DNA of 64,000 bases from NCBI GenBank assembly GCA_032821775.1, contig JAVLRN010000002.1:1922001-1986000 (forward strand), given 5' to 3'. Made by a program: the position numbers and the translations under genes. Origin of the DNA: Sanguinoderma infundibulare. Lineage: Eukaryota > Basidiomycota > Agaricomycetes > Polyporales > Polyporaceae. Positions 23,407 to 35,027 of this stretch are shown here, piece by piece. Position 1 is the stretch's first letter; each line of letters starts with the position of its first letter. A model generated the notes under the pieces. The model saw only the letters and a list, made by a program, of their open reading frames with translations. It was not told the DNA's origin and made no database searches.

Positions 23407-23837
23407 ATTATGTATTCTCGGTAATGCGCAGCCTAACCTCCGAATCCGTCGGGACTGACAACGTAGACTGTTTCCACGGCACCCGGAAAGATCGAACGTC
23501 GTCCTCTTGCCTGTAGAAGTTCCTGGCGTTAGGACACAGTAAGGTGGGAGCGACCAGTTACATACGTGATCAGCCCGCGTTCGATCTGGCTCTCGGTGAT
23601 CTTGCGCAGGTACGGTAGCAGCATCTCGTTGTACTTATCCGTCGCTTTGTACTGAATATGATTCGAGTTAGTGACCAACGGACCTCGGGGAACGGCTAGG
23701 ATTCGAAAGCTGACCTTCAGAAGCACCGGATCTGACTCTGCGTGCACCTTCTCTAGTAGAATCGGGACGAGCGGGCTATCGGCGAGGTCCTCTATCCTCC
23801 GCATAATGGGATGTCTGCGTCTCCCGTTAGCATGCAT
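23407..23837 (-). CDS. Unassigned C-terminal exons of a small or partly annotated gene
   Basis: Three consecutive exon-like blocks join in phase on the minus strand. The first contains RRIEDLADSPLVPILLEK and ends DPVLLK. The second reads YKATDKYNEMLLPYLRKI and ends ERGLI. The third starts NFYRQEDDVRSFRVPW and ends in RLRITENT before a TAA near 23407. The introns between them start GTCAGC and GTATGT and end in AG. I do not recognise the product. It lies directly 3' of GNAT copy 2 on the same strand and could be its divergent 3'-terminal exons or a separate gene whose 5' exons I could not find. Confidence 0.45.
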
Positions 23838-23849
23838 CGCATGGGTTTA

Positions 23850-24665
23850 CGCACCAGATGTCAGCACTCACACTCCAAATATGATCGGTGTCAATGCCCA
23901 TGTGCGTCACGTCGGCCCAGGCCCCGGTCGCGTCGGTGACTGCGTGGCGCTGGACGCCTTCGTGCGCAAAACCGAGAGCGGTGAACGGGCGCTGCGCGCG
24001 CGAGAGGTGAAGATGAGCGCCTGGACGCGGTGCGCGCTGATGGTCTCGATGGCCCATTGGACTGCGAACGCGCACGCTTTCACGCCCTCGCCCTTTCCGC
24101 GGAAGGCGGGAAGGAGCCCAATGCCGATGTCAACTTCGTGCGGGATGGCGGACATGGTCACGTAGACGATGCCGATGGTCTTCCACTGGTAAACCGCCTG
24201 CACCGCTTCGTCCTCGTCGTCCTCATCGTTTGCTCTTGCGGGTCCAGAAGGAGGGCGAAGTGCCGAAGGACGGCGAGGTTCCGGATAAATCGTTCCATAA
24301 TAAGCGTTCACGAGCTCATAAACGGCAGAGGGATCCGGGGGGACGATGCGAGAGCCCATTGAGCATAACGCGGCGTGGGTGGGGAGCGCAAAGTGCGTGA
24401 CGTCGGTGAAAGCAGGGAGTTTGACCTTGACGGAAGTGCGAACCGCCGCGAAGAGGAGGCAGTGATTGACGAAGGAGATGAGATCTGGTCGGCCTACGAG
24501 AGCTGATTCGACAGAGACGGCGGAGAGGTCTCCCCACGCGCCGAGAAGGGCCTCTTGGTCAACGACGAAGGGGGTTTGAAGAGCCGTCTCGAGGTCGATG
24601 GTGCCTTCAAGCCCCACAGGGCCGATGAAAGCACCTTTCGGTATAGGTTGGTTGATGGACGTCAT
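23850..24665 (-). pseudogene. GNAT-family N-acetyltransferase copy 2, frameshifted
   Basis: From 24665 the frame matches the intact paralogue at 54.4 kb: PKGAFIGPVGLEGTIDLETA, DQEALLGAW, GIVYVTMSAIPHEVDIGIGL and the acetyl-CoA loop RGKGEGVKACAFAVQW. At a CG-repeat around 23990-24010 the frame changes. The continuation PFTALGFAHEGVQRHAVTD and ADVTHMGIDTDHIW is in a different frame. A one-base slip in the CGCGCG run explains this, as a mutation or a sequencing error. After HIW a GTGAGT donor follows and homology to the paralogue's NMWDELLERHQ tail is lost. GNAT enzymes transfer acetyl groups from acetyl-CoA to amines. The substrate is unknown. Confidence 0.7.
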
Positions 24666-25174
24666 AGAGGAATAGTTGTATGCGGTGAAAGTAGAGAGAA
24701 CGCGGTTTTATGAAGCGGATACAAATCTGCTCAAGAGGCGGCACCCAGCGGGGCTCACGATCTTTCCCACTTTCTCGTTCGGTTGCGTCGGCGGATGCCT
24801 CGCACGAGTCACCGCGTTAACGGCAGCGTCGTCGACGACTGCAGCTCCGGCCGCATTGAGATGACCTATTTCTAGGCCTATCAGCAGTTCATAGGCTAAG
24901 CCGGATCTTTTGCTGAAAATGACAAGAGGATAGCTTCGTGGGTGGATGAAAGGGGAGTCTGCTTCCTGACGAAAGACTGGTGTCGACATACAAAAAGCGG
25001 CAAAACCTGTCGCGAATGGCAATCCTCAGCGAAGGTTCAAATGGGATAGCGTGACGTGAATTACCTTCTGGTGTACATGGTCTACTATACATCTCTGGAC
25101 ACTTCCAATAGTCTCAGCGATAATTCCCGATCCAGACATGCGATGTGGGACTCACAACCAACCACGGAACCGAT
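24666..25174. other. Intergenic, no gene recognised
   Basis: Short frames only. It separates the GNAT copy 2 promoter from the 3' end of the membrane-protein gene. Confidence 0.4.
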
Positions 25175-26862
25175 CTACGACCGATAGTCCGTCGAATCCT
25201 GCAACCGCCACCGCTGCAGCGGGCCCCACCACCACACCGACGACGGTCGATGGCTTTCGTCATTGAGTCCTCTCGCCCTCCGCGTGTCTGACGTCCCTCT
25301 CCGCGTTACCCTCCTCCGCGGGCGACCGTCGTCCTCGTCCTCCCTCCATCCCGGCTCCGTCGGCGGCGCCCCCTCGTGCTCTGACTGTTTCTGAACGTCG
25401 TCCTCCTCCGACTCGAACTCGTCCATCTCGAACTCCGCCTGCGACTGTTGCCTCCTCCTTCGCTCCTCTCTCCTGATCCCGAAGCTCCCCAGGCCCCAAC
25501 CAAACGCCTGCGGCCCGCCATCCTGCGCCTCCGGACCGTACGCCTGGTTAATGCGCTCGACCCGCTCGACGGCCTGCTCCCGCGCGGCGGCGAGATGCGC
25601 ATGTCGCAAGCCGAGGTACCAGCCGTACATAAACCGCCCCGCGCGGTACTGACCGAGGAAGCGCGAGATGTACCCGCTGCTGGCCGCTGACCGCGAGCTC
25701 GTGTCTGTTTGCCTCGACGCCATCCGGCGCACGTTGTGGCCCTCCGCCGGCTCCTCGTCGCCATCTCCTCGTTGCCCGCGCCCCCGGGTCTGACCCTCGT
25801 CCTCGGTCCCGCTTGAAGTGCCGCCGTCCGATGGGTTCCGCTGCAGCTGCAGATCCGCGGGCCGCCCAGCCCGGAACACCTGCGTCACGTCCTTCCAGAA
25901 CGTCTGCGCGCGCTCCTTCCGCACCTTGCGCTTTGCCATCTTCGCGCGTCGCTTCGCCTGCCGTTTCTCCTCGCGCCTGAGCAGCTCCTCGACCTCGCCG
26001 ACGCCCATACCGGCGCCGACCCACCACCACCAGCCCAGGAAGCTCTGCCAGAGGATGACGGCCCACGTCAGGGGCGGCATCCACATATACTGGTTGCGGG
26101 TGGGGATATAGATGAACGTAAGCGCGGTCGACATGATCGCGAGGGTGAGCGCACCCGCGCCGAACGCGGCGGTGCCGCCGTCTGTGCGCCAGGCGTCGCG
26201 CCTGTTGATGAGGCAGCCCCAGAGGAAGAGTGCAGTGGTGAAGAGCAGGGAGAGCGTCGCATTGCAAATGTTTTGGACCGCGGAGGCGACTTTAACGAGA
26301 TCAGTGTCGTCGTGGATTCGCAGGATGTGCATGATCGACGAGACGATCGCGAGCGGGCCGAGGAGGAAGAAGATGAGGCGGCGTTCGAGGCCGGAGGGGA
26401 ACAGTAGGGTGAGAAACTGGATGTGCGTGATCTGCTGGCCAGTGAGGATTGTAGTACGCGAATAAATCGCAGAAACCTACCTGAATCAAACCAGACGTCG
26501 TCGCATTCATCAGGAGCCACGCCGCGAGGTCGCCCATATTACTCCATTCGGTGTTGTCTTCCAATGGGGGTATGTCGACGGCTATGTAGTCGAGCATATA
26601 TGGCCACGTCTTGCTCTGGTCGATGGTACTCGCTAGCACGACATGGAGCGTTGCTATGCAGGACACCAGCAGTGTGGTAACCGCGGACATCTGGAGGACA
26701 CAGTTGACGGGAGCGAGTGGCCAGTGATACTGGGAGGTAAAGATAAGGTGGATGATAAGGACACTGGTGAGGGAAAGCGTAATTCCGAGGAGGAGAATTT
26801 GGATGGGTAGCGACCGCGCGAAGTTGGGTCGGTGGGCGAGTACGGGGTCGTAAGGGTAGCTC
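25175..26862 (-). CDS. Multi-pass membrane protein, unknown function (5' exon not resolved)
   Basis: Exon 26862-26481 joins exon 26434-25175 across a 46-nt intron, giving about 546 residues plus an unplaced first exon. Five to six hydrophobic segments are visible: IQILLLGITLSLTSVLIIHL, the VLQMSAVTTLLVSCIATLH region, LIFFLLGPLAIVSSIM, TLSLLFTTALFLWGCLI, LTLAIMSTALTFIYI and LTWAVILWQSFLGWWWWVG. They are followed by a highly basic cytosolic stretch (KRQAKRRAKMAKRKVRKER) and an acidic, low-complexity tail. The exon begins in phase 2 with SYPYDPVLAHRPNFARSLP, so an upstream exon must carry the ATG. I do not recognise a named domain. Similar layouts occur in uncharacterised agaricomycete membrane proteins. 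Confidence 0.75.
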
Positions 26863-27802
26863 CTGGAGATAGAACATATCAGCTATTCTGAGACTGCCTC
26901 CGACCACATCGCTCCATGCATCGCTCAATTCGAGCCCTAGCCGCATGGTAATATAAAACCTGCACTTGACCCCTCATATATGCCAGCCTGGCCCACCCAA
27001 AACATTGAGGTATGGGTGAATCGACGCTTCATCTCAAAACCCTCAATTGGGATTACAGTCTTGGAATTGGTGGCAGCGGTAGTCCTTCCCGCCTCCTCTG
27101 GCGCGACGAAAGTACAGCAGGGACTCACCCGTCATCTGTACTATTGGTGTCATTCTGACCCAACACTGTCGACACCAACGTCACCAGCACGTATAATACA
27201 CTTCGATGATCCATTCGACCGTGGAGGACAACACCGACGAAGAGCACGGGCAGAGAGTCTTGAAGAAGTGTGTCGGCAGAGCAGTCTCGTCAAAGTATCA
27301 CCAAGTCATCAAACAACCTCTCGGAGTCGGGCGGGAGAAGGACAAAGCCGCGGTGTAGGGGATGATGGAGGCAAGATGGAGGCTATGGGAGCGGTCAAGC
27401 CAGGGTCAAGGCCGCTGCTTCCGATGCTGAGAACCTGCCCGGCGTCTCGGACCGCCCCATGACCCGCGTCAACGTCGGGCTTGGAGACGACGACGACGAA
27501 TGCTGCGGCTCAATGTGCGCCCAACTCTCCTTCTACCCTCCACCTTTGCTCCTTACCGTTCGACCTCTCCAAAGATATTCGCCGTAACCTTTTTTCTCCA
27601 CGAACACAGGACATATTTGCACTATTTTCCTTGGCTGCACACTTTGACTCCAGGGTGATTTCGGGCGGACCTTTGAGGAATGAGACGGGCGACGAATGGT
27701 ACGTCTTTCCTACAGCAACTGTGTGAGGTGGACCAGGTTCTGCCGTACCATGACCCTGGGTGTTCCACGAACCGAGACTAACAGCTTGTTCTTCCTCCAC
27801 AG
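26863..27802. other. Divergent 5' region of the membrane protein and the sugar transporter
   Basis: Both flanking genes need a first exon from this stretch: the minus-strand gene in phase 2, the plus-strand transporter before the CCACAG acceptor at 27802. I could not choose between candidates. One plus-strand frame (ATG near 27209, running to a TAG near 27358) is hydrophilic and could be a leader, but no splice to 27803 keeps the frame. Confidence 0.35.
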
Positions 27803-30277
27803 ACTGACCGCAATCGCAATGGATACATCCCCGTAGCCGGAGATGAAGATGACGACCTGAATCATACCTCGGCCCGCCAGGGCATCCCCCACGGAGGCGT
27901 CCTCCATGTACATTCCGATGGTACAAGTTACACATATGCGTATGGGCCACCAGGAATCGCAGGCCTCCTCCACAACTACTATGCCTTAGGGTGCGCAGTC
28001 TTTGCGTCCATCGGTGGTCTTACCTTCGGCTACGACCAAGGTGTGATAGCGAGCGTGCTGGTCATGAAGGACTTCGTCGCGAGGTGGCACCTCAGTGCTT
28101 GGGATACTGGTCTCATGAGTACGTCTCGCCTTTGTCTTCGAGTGTATGGAGACCGTATGACGAAATGGGCCACGTACTTGAACATCAGCTGCTGCGCTTG
28201 AGCTGGGGTCCCTCATAGGAGCGCTGACTGCTGGGACGTTCACGGACCATTACTCCCGGAGGCAGTCTATCTTCGTGGCGAGCGGTGAGCCCTACATTCA
28301 TGAGTGGCAGTGGACGGAGCTTGACCGTCCGTTCCAGCCGTGTTCTGCTTAGGTGGTGCCCTACAATTTGCAGCACAGAGTCCCGACCAGCTGATCCTGG
28401 GTCGGGGTATCGGAGGAATTGGTGTCGGAGGACTAAGGTGAGCCCAATGCAACCAAGGTGGTGGGGTGTATGCGCTCAAGTCCCCTCTCCCCGCCGACCG
28501 CAGCATGCTATGCCCGCTCTACATGGCAGAGATCAGCCCTCCAGAAGTGCGGGGCTCGCTCATGGCGCTCGATCAGTTCGCCATAGTGCTCGGGGCCGTC
28601 GTCGGGTTCTGGACGGGCTTTTTCACCCGCGACAGTACGTATACTCGTGCACGCCCACATGTCGCACTCCAATGACCTGCAATGCGTCCACTGCCAGTCG
28701 AGGGCTCGGCCTCGTGGCGGATACCTCTCGCCATCCAGCTTATCCCGGGCATCCTTTTGGGCTTGGGTGGGCTCGCCCTCCCGCCCTCGCCTCGGCTGCT
28801 AGTTGCCCAAGGGCGAGTGGACAAGGCCCTTGCGACGCTTGCCAGACTCCGCCTGCGTTCGCCCGTCGAGAGCACGACCGACCCTCTGCTCCAGGTACGC
28901 ATTCTTGTCGTCTGTCTTCGGATTGTATGGCGACTCACGGGTCACCGTGGGCCAGATCGAACTGTTGGAAATGCAAGTCGAGGCGGCCCTCATCGAGCAA
29001 ACGTCAGCCAGCACAGCCAAGACTGGGACCCTGCAGGCAGAGGTACACGCTTGGAAACGGTTGTTTGGACCAAAGCTGCTCAAGCGGACACTCATTGGGG
29101 TGGTTGTGATGGCCTTTCAACGTGCGTCTTGTCTGCATCTTATACTTCACCCCTCCAGATCCCAAGCAATTGTTCTGATTCGGACGCACGCGCAGAATGG
29201 AGCGGGATCAACGCGCTGCTGTATTACGGCCCGACCCTCATGCACTCTCTCGGCCTGCAAGGAGATTCGGTCACGCTCATGTCCGCAGGTGGGATCGGCA
29301 TCGTGCAGTTCATCGCCGTCATACCCGCCATCATCTTCATCGACCGTCTCGGTGCGTCCTTCCTCCTCTCCTTCCCTATCCTCTTCCTCGACCTTATCCC
29401 TTTCACCCCGCTGATCCCTGTCCTCTCTTCCCGCGGGTCGCCTCGGTCCCTCTAATGCCCACGAACAGGCCGCCGACCGCTCCTACGCTGGGGCGGCGCC
29501 GCCATGGCGCTCTCGCACCTCCTCATCGCCATCCTCGTCTTCCGCTACTCCGCCGACTGGCCCTCGCATGCCCTCGCCGCCCGGGTGTCCGTCGCGTGCG
29601 TCTACGCCTTCACGGCCGCGTACGGCGTCAGCTATGGCCCCATCGCCTGGATCCTCCCCTCGGAAGTCTTCCCGCTCTCTGCCCGCAGCAAGGGCGTCGG
29701 CCTCTCCACCGCGTCCTGCTGGACGAACAACTGTGCGTCATTTTTCCCTTGTTTCTGCTTCCCCCCTTCTTCATCTACCCTTCATTCTTCCCCGTCCCCT
29801 CTCCTTCCTTCCGTTTTCCACGTCATATCTTCCGTCGTTACTGACGCAAGATGGCTTTTCTCAGTCCTCATCGGGCTGCTCACGCCGGTGCTGATGGAGC
29901 GCTCCGCCGGCATGACGTTCCTCATCTTCGCGGCCGCGTCCGGTGCGGCCTGCGTCTGGTCGACGTGTTGTGTGCCCGAGACGGCCAACGTCTCGCTCGA
30001 GGAGATCGACGCCGTGTTCGGGTCGAGCGCAGGGCGGGAGGATGTCGCGCTCAAACGCCAAGCGAGTCCCTCCATCTTCTCTATAGCGATTCCAGTGTGC
30101 TCACCAAACGTCTTCGTCGTTCTTCATCACAGATCGAGGTCGATCTCGGACTGCATGACCTCATCCAGCGCTGGGCTGATAGCTCTCGTCTCGATGGTGT
30201 CGATGAGTGATCGAGGAGATGAACGTCTTGGAACTTTGGTATCCGTGTTTCTTGGTGATATGCAGCAGGACGAATAG
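27803..30277 (+). CDS. MFS sugar/inositol-type transporter (N-terminal exon missing)
   Basis: Nine in-phase exons: 27803-28118, 28189-28284, 28338-28437, 28504-28634, 28698-28894, 28956-29121, 29196-29351, 29469-29732 and 29865-30277. They encode about 612 residues of a 12-helix major facilitator of the sugar porter family, a plasma-membrane hexose or polyol carrier. Family signatures appear in order: GGLTFGYDQGVIASVL (helix 1), DHYSRRQ (loop 2-3), PEVRGSLMALDQFAIVLG, ASWRIPLAIQLIPG, QWSGINALLYYGPTLM (helix 7), IDRLGRRPLLRWGG, AWILPSEVFPLSARSKG and VPETANVSLEEIDAVF. The long hydrophilic N-terminus (NGYIPVAGDEDDDL) lacks an ATG, so a start exon lies upstream. The last 60 residues may be replaced by a spliced end (IEVDLGLHDLIQRW). 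Confidence 0.9.
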
Positions 30278-30985
30278 ACGGATGGCTATATCGTACTCCA
30301 CCCAGTTGCCCCCTTACATAACCTCACAGCCTGTATAAACATACATTACGTTCCCTATACTCTCGTCAATGGCGTCGAATATACATAAATATTCTTGGGT
30401 TCCTTCGCATTCGGTCGTCTTGACTATGATGTTGGTGAGATTCGTGATTGTCATTAGACGCTCTGATAGCGAGGGTTGGAGGACAGCGAGGCGGATTGCT
30501 ACGAACATCGACGACACACAGACAGAGAAGGCAAAAAAGAAATCAAGCGAAGGAAGGTGCGAAGAGCAGGACAATAGAGACAGCGACGGGCCCCGGTGCA
30601 AGAGCATGTCGCGCGAAGGCGAATACTACACTACGTATAAAAAAGATCCGGGACGGATGTGTGGCGGACAGATGAGGCAGAGAGGTAGGTAGGCAGACGG
30701 CTACTCAGGTACAGTATGTACGTATGCGCTTCAGTTGTGACACGAGTCGATGATAGGGTCTGGGACAGTGTGACGGTGGTGAAATGTAAGTGTAAACGGC
30801 GAGACAACAAGAGGCGGACTGGACATAAACGGTGTGGGTCACGGTGATAGTAACAGTAACGGAGTGTATGGAGTTGACAACGTGGTTCTTGCGATATACA
30901 TTCAGATTAAAGAAACAGGGGGAAGCGAGATGTCGTCGAGTGTTCGACCGGAACGAATGTTCGCTCGGATGGCGAGCACCGCTGC
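30278..30985. other. Intergenic between convergent transporter and transportin genes
   Basis: 3' flanks of two convergent genes. AT-richer, no coding feature supported. Confidence 0.45.
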
Positions 30986-33900
30986 TCACACGCCGTACCG
31001 TGTCGCTAGCCGCTCCTGGATCACGGGCGGGAACGTTGCGACCTGCCCTGCCCAGCCGACGGCGTCGTGCTGCTTGAAGCCGCTCAGGAGCTGCTGGAAC
31101 ATGTTGTTCAGCTCGGGCGACGGCTGGTTCCACCGCACGATCGCATTGCAGAACCACAGCAGGCTCTGCACAACGCCGATACAAAACAAACGACGGCTCG
31201 TCAACACCACGTTTCTACGCAACACGACAGGAGGGGAGGTAGTCGCCACTGACCTTCATGATACCAGCGGGGTTCGTCTGCACGAGGGTGCACAGGCCGC
31301 GGAACGCCGAGTCCTTCTCCTCGTTGTCCCGGATCTCGTACAGCGCCTGGCACCACGCCTGTGCGAACTCGGGCAGGAGCGGCGCGACGAGCGACGGGTG
31401 CATGAGCCCGATCCGGCCGATCGACACAGCCGCGTTCTCATGCAGGCTCCTCGGTGCCTTGGGGTGGAGCAGGATGGGAACCAGGCGCGAGATGAGTGGG
31501 TGCACCCACTGCTGGAACTCAGGGTCATCTGATCGTGCGTCGTCATCGTCAGCTCAGTGTGCGTGTGTCAATTGGATCGATAAAAAGGGAAGCTTACCAC
31601 GACCGTAGCGCAGTGAGATTTCGCCTACTGCCCAAGCCGCGTTATTGCACGCGCTGATGAACTCCACCTTCGGCTCGGGATCGAGCTGGACGGTGAGCTC
31701 CTGCATGATCGCCGGGATGTGTGGCCGGAGCAGCGGGAAGCAGTTCATCGCCATGTCGCCCACGAGTGCATATCCCGACTGACGCACGGCCGCGTGTGGG
31801 TGCTTCAAGCAGACGGTCAACAGCGACAGCAGGTTAGGCTGCCCGCGCAATTGCGGCTCGAGGGCCATGCCCAACCCTTGGGTGAGACCAGAGAGCAGGT
31901 CGAGCGCGACGACCAAGAACGAGCGGTCGGGCTCGTCCATTTCCGGATTTTGCTGGTACGCCTGATATTGAAGTAGAGATGTATGCACGATCGTCTGACA
32001 GCGCTCGAAGATCGGCCCAGAGTATGGGAGGAATGCGGGGCCAATAGCGATGGTCACTGACGCGAGACACTGCCACCACAATGCATCAGCAGGGCGAGAG
32101 ACTTGTACATATGAAGAGAAGCTAACCTCGAGCAACGGAACGAGATCTTCGTCGTCGTCCTTGAGCTTCTGCCAGCGCTTGAGCAGCGGGGGCATGAGAA
32201 TCTCGACATATGTCGGGTTCTGGAGTGCTGAGCCGACGGCGTCTGCAAGCGTGCCGACGGCGTCGTAGAGGATGAGCATGTTCTTGTGCTGGTACCTGTC
32301 GAACGCGAACACGAGGTTGCGCAGCACGGGCTCGAGATAGGGTGCGAGCTCGGGGCCTGCATCCTCCTCGAGGGTGGCGAAGGCACTGCATCCTGCTTCT
32401 TGCACGCGCTTGTTGTTGTCGAGAACCATTCGGAGGAGCTGTGGTGCAAAAAAAAGTCAATCTCGAATCTCAAATAACAGCGAGCGCAACGTTTCTCACC
32501 CCCTCCAACGTGGGCACAAAGAACGTGTTCTTGTGCTCATCTGAAATAGGTTGTGTGCACCAACTCGCATATCGTCCGAGCGTCCAGCATGTGATTGACC
32601 GGACCAATGGCTGCCAGAAATGGTGGTAAGCCAATGCGCGATCCATCATGCGGTTTGGGGGACGGACCTTTGGATCGTTAAGAGTGTTGATCAAATAAGG
32701 AACGAGGGTCGGTAGATGGGGCTCGATAGCGTCGATACACCCTGCAACGCCGGATCAACATAAAGATCAGCGCACCACCCACGAACGCAAACCCTCTCAC
32801 CTTCCGCCATCGCGCCCAGCGCAAGGATGCCGCTCTCCCTGTGCAGCCACTCCTCACTCCACAGCTTCGTCTTGAGCGGTTCCAAAAGCACGTTCAGCAA
32901 GTCCGCCCCGAACCGGACGGCAAGTACATCCAGCGCCGCTGCCGCGCACTTGCGCAAGTTCCACTCCGTCGACATCTCATCCGCGAACTCATCATCGTCG
33001 AAGTCGTCATAGTCGTCATCGTCTGCATCGTCGAGCTCCTCGCCATACGCGCCGACGCGCTTCGACGCGCTCGGGTCCTCGCCATTCGCCTCGTGCTCGA
33101 ACCCGTGCGACTTGCCGCCGTAATGGCGCGGCTTGATGTCGGTCTCCTTGTCCGGCACCGCCGCGTCCTCCTCGTCGCCCTGAAGCCACAGAAGGTCGTC
33201 CTCGCTGTACACCATGCAGTCGAGCAGCGTTGGCGCGACCTTGGCGAGGAGAGGGTGCAAGTACGGCGCGAGGTCTGGGTCCTCGGAGAACGTGAGCCAG
33301 AACTCGCACGCCTCGAGCGCGACGTTCTCGTTCCGGTCGCGGGTCGAGTACAGCATATATTCCGCGACGTTGTTCATCTCCGGCATCAGCTTCTCCGGGC
33401 GCGACGCGAGCAGGAGCACGAGCGCCTGGCAGACGTGTCGGCGCACGGACGCATCATCGTCTGCGGCACGTTTGAAGAGCGCAGCAATGAAGGTGTCAAT
33501 GTGCGCGAAGAGTGCCTGGCAGCCGATGGGCACAAAGTACGACAGGCAGGCGATGGCGTGCGCGCGCATTTTCGAGGATGGGTGCTCGGAGAGGACGAGG
33601 AACTTGGGGATCATGAAGTCTAATGGCATCGTGCCGTTGATCTCGACGTCGAGTTTTCGCGGGTAGTCCTCGCAGGCCTTCTCGAGCGCGTTAAACGCAG
33701 CCTGGAAAGAATCTGTCAGTACGGAGTTTGGGTGCTGCACGGCTGTCTAGATATGTCCAGGTGGACTTCCAGAAGTTTGGCTCGGCAATTCATCTCGCGC
33801 GGCTGTACGCAGTGAGCGGTAGATTACGACGTGGACGGACGCTCCAAGTGTGTATGGTACACTCGAAATTTCCATAGCCCGATGCACAGGCTTGCCATCT

Positions 33901-35027
33901 AGCCAGTAGAGCAGCTAAAGAGGACTGCGTAAGAGGTTCCTCGATGGCTGAACGTATGGTGTTCGAAGGGCTGCCGTTGGTGTAACTGCTTCATGGGCCA
34001 ATGTGCAAACACAGAAAGCAATCCCAAGCGTCTCCTCGGAAATGAAAGTTAGAAGAAACGTGTAGAGTGGGGTAAGGAACGCCACCACGCCGGTAACGCG
34101 AGTATAGATCAAACAGTGAAAGTAGCTTTTGACGGGAATACCGGAGTTGCTCTCTCTTACGGCCGGCTGGTCCACTTGCATTCCATCCTCCCACCGCCAG
34201 GTCAACACTTGTGCAAGATTGGCAAGGTCAAAGAACTTGAATGGTGCATGGCAAGATTGGGCCGGTCCATAACGCACTCGCCGATGACAACCAATGGGAG
34301 AGTACCACACTGGATGGAACTCGACAGGCTGAAGAATAGAGCACCTCCGGCTTTCCAGCAGTTCCACGTTCACCAGGGTTGCCGTAATATGAAAATAGAG
34401 GAATGAAAGTTGTGTGGGGGGAATCTCGGGAATCTCTGGATGTATGATCGATTCCTGCGTGGGTGTTTTGACACGACAGGACAAGAAAGGAGGGGGAAGG
34501 GGACTGGAACTGGGTGAAATAGTGGCGCGTACCTCTTGTTGATCTGCGTTTGGAGAGTCCAACATGTGCACAAGCTGCTGCAGACACTCCGGCCAGTTCT
34601 TGGGCTCCAAGATGCCGAGGAACGCGACGACGTCTTGGGCTGCGGCGCTGCGAATCATGATCGATGGATCATTAAACGCGACGAGGACTGCAGACTTGAC
34701 AAACGCGGTGACTTCTGGGGGGCCGCGGAGGATGAGGCGGGCGTTGTTCTTGAGGAGATAGCCTGCAATGGTGCGGATGCGGTCATCCTCCTGGGGCATT
34801 GAGGAGAGGATATAGGCGAGGTATGCGATGTAGTCTGGGGCGCGGGTGAAGTTGTTCAATTTCTGGGAAATGAGGGTCATATGAAGCGGGGCGGCGGCAT
34901 GAGGGAGACGATGGGGACGTACGTGGGTAATGGTCCGCTGGACGGCGGAGTTGTGGGAGTCGGTGGATTCATGGATGGTCTGCAGGATTTCCTGCAAGCC
35001 TGCTTGCTGGGGCGTCCAGGAGGTCAT
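30986..35027 (-). CDS. KAP104: Transportin / karyopherin beta-2 (Kap104-like nuclear import receptor)
   Basis: Imports PY-NLS cargo such as hnRNP-type RNA-binding proteins through the nuclear pore in a Ran-GTP-dependent way. Nine exons: 35027-34923, 34862-34533, 33701-32801, 32741-32668, 32610-32500, 32438-32127, 32069-31598, 31528-31254 and 31165-30986. They total 2760 nt, 919 residues, the usual transportin length. HEAT-repeat sequence runs throughout. Family landmarks are WTPQQAGLQEILQTI at the start, AACEFWLTF-type repeats (LEACEFWLTFSEDPD), the acidic loop DDADDDDYDDFDDDE, the RESGILALGAMAEG block, LVRSITCWTLGRYASW, KRVQEAGCSAFATLEEDAG, FISACNNAAWAVGEISL, RDNEEKDSAFRGLCTLV and a terminal ERLATRYGV. 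All but one intron is 57-88 nt; the second is 831 nt. Confidence 0.97.
33702..34532 (-). other. Oversized intron 2 of the transportin gene
   Basis: 831 nt between GAG|GTACGC and TTTCCAG|GCT. Flanking exon sequence aligns directly with transportins (SPNADQQE joined to AAFNALEKACEDYP), so nothing coding is missing. The exon 2 frame stays open for about 205 codons into the intron, to a stop at 33915, including a hydrophobic stretch (GVVAFLTPLYTFLLTFI). I could not find terminal repeats or a transposase motif. Confidence 0.8.

Noticed and set aside
30314..30607. Small minus-strand frame ending CEVM, considered as a CaaX pheromone precursor for the ICMT genes
   Set aside because: Far from the ICMT cluster, too long and without other pheromone features. 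The CaaX-like end is probably chance.
32841..33623. Long plus-strand open frame opposite the transportin gene
   Set aside because: It is the antisense shadow of highly GC-rich, codon-biased transportin exons and has no motif of its own.
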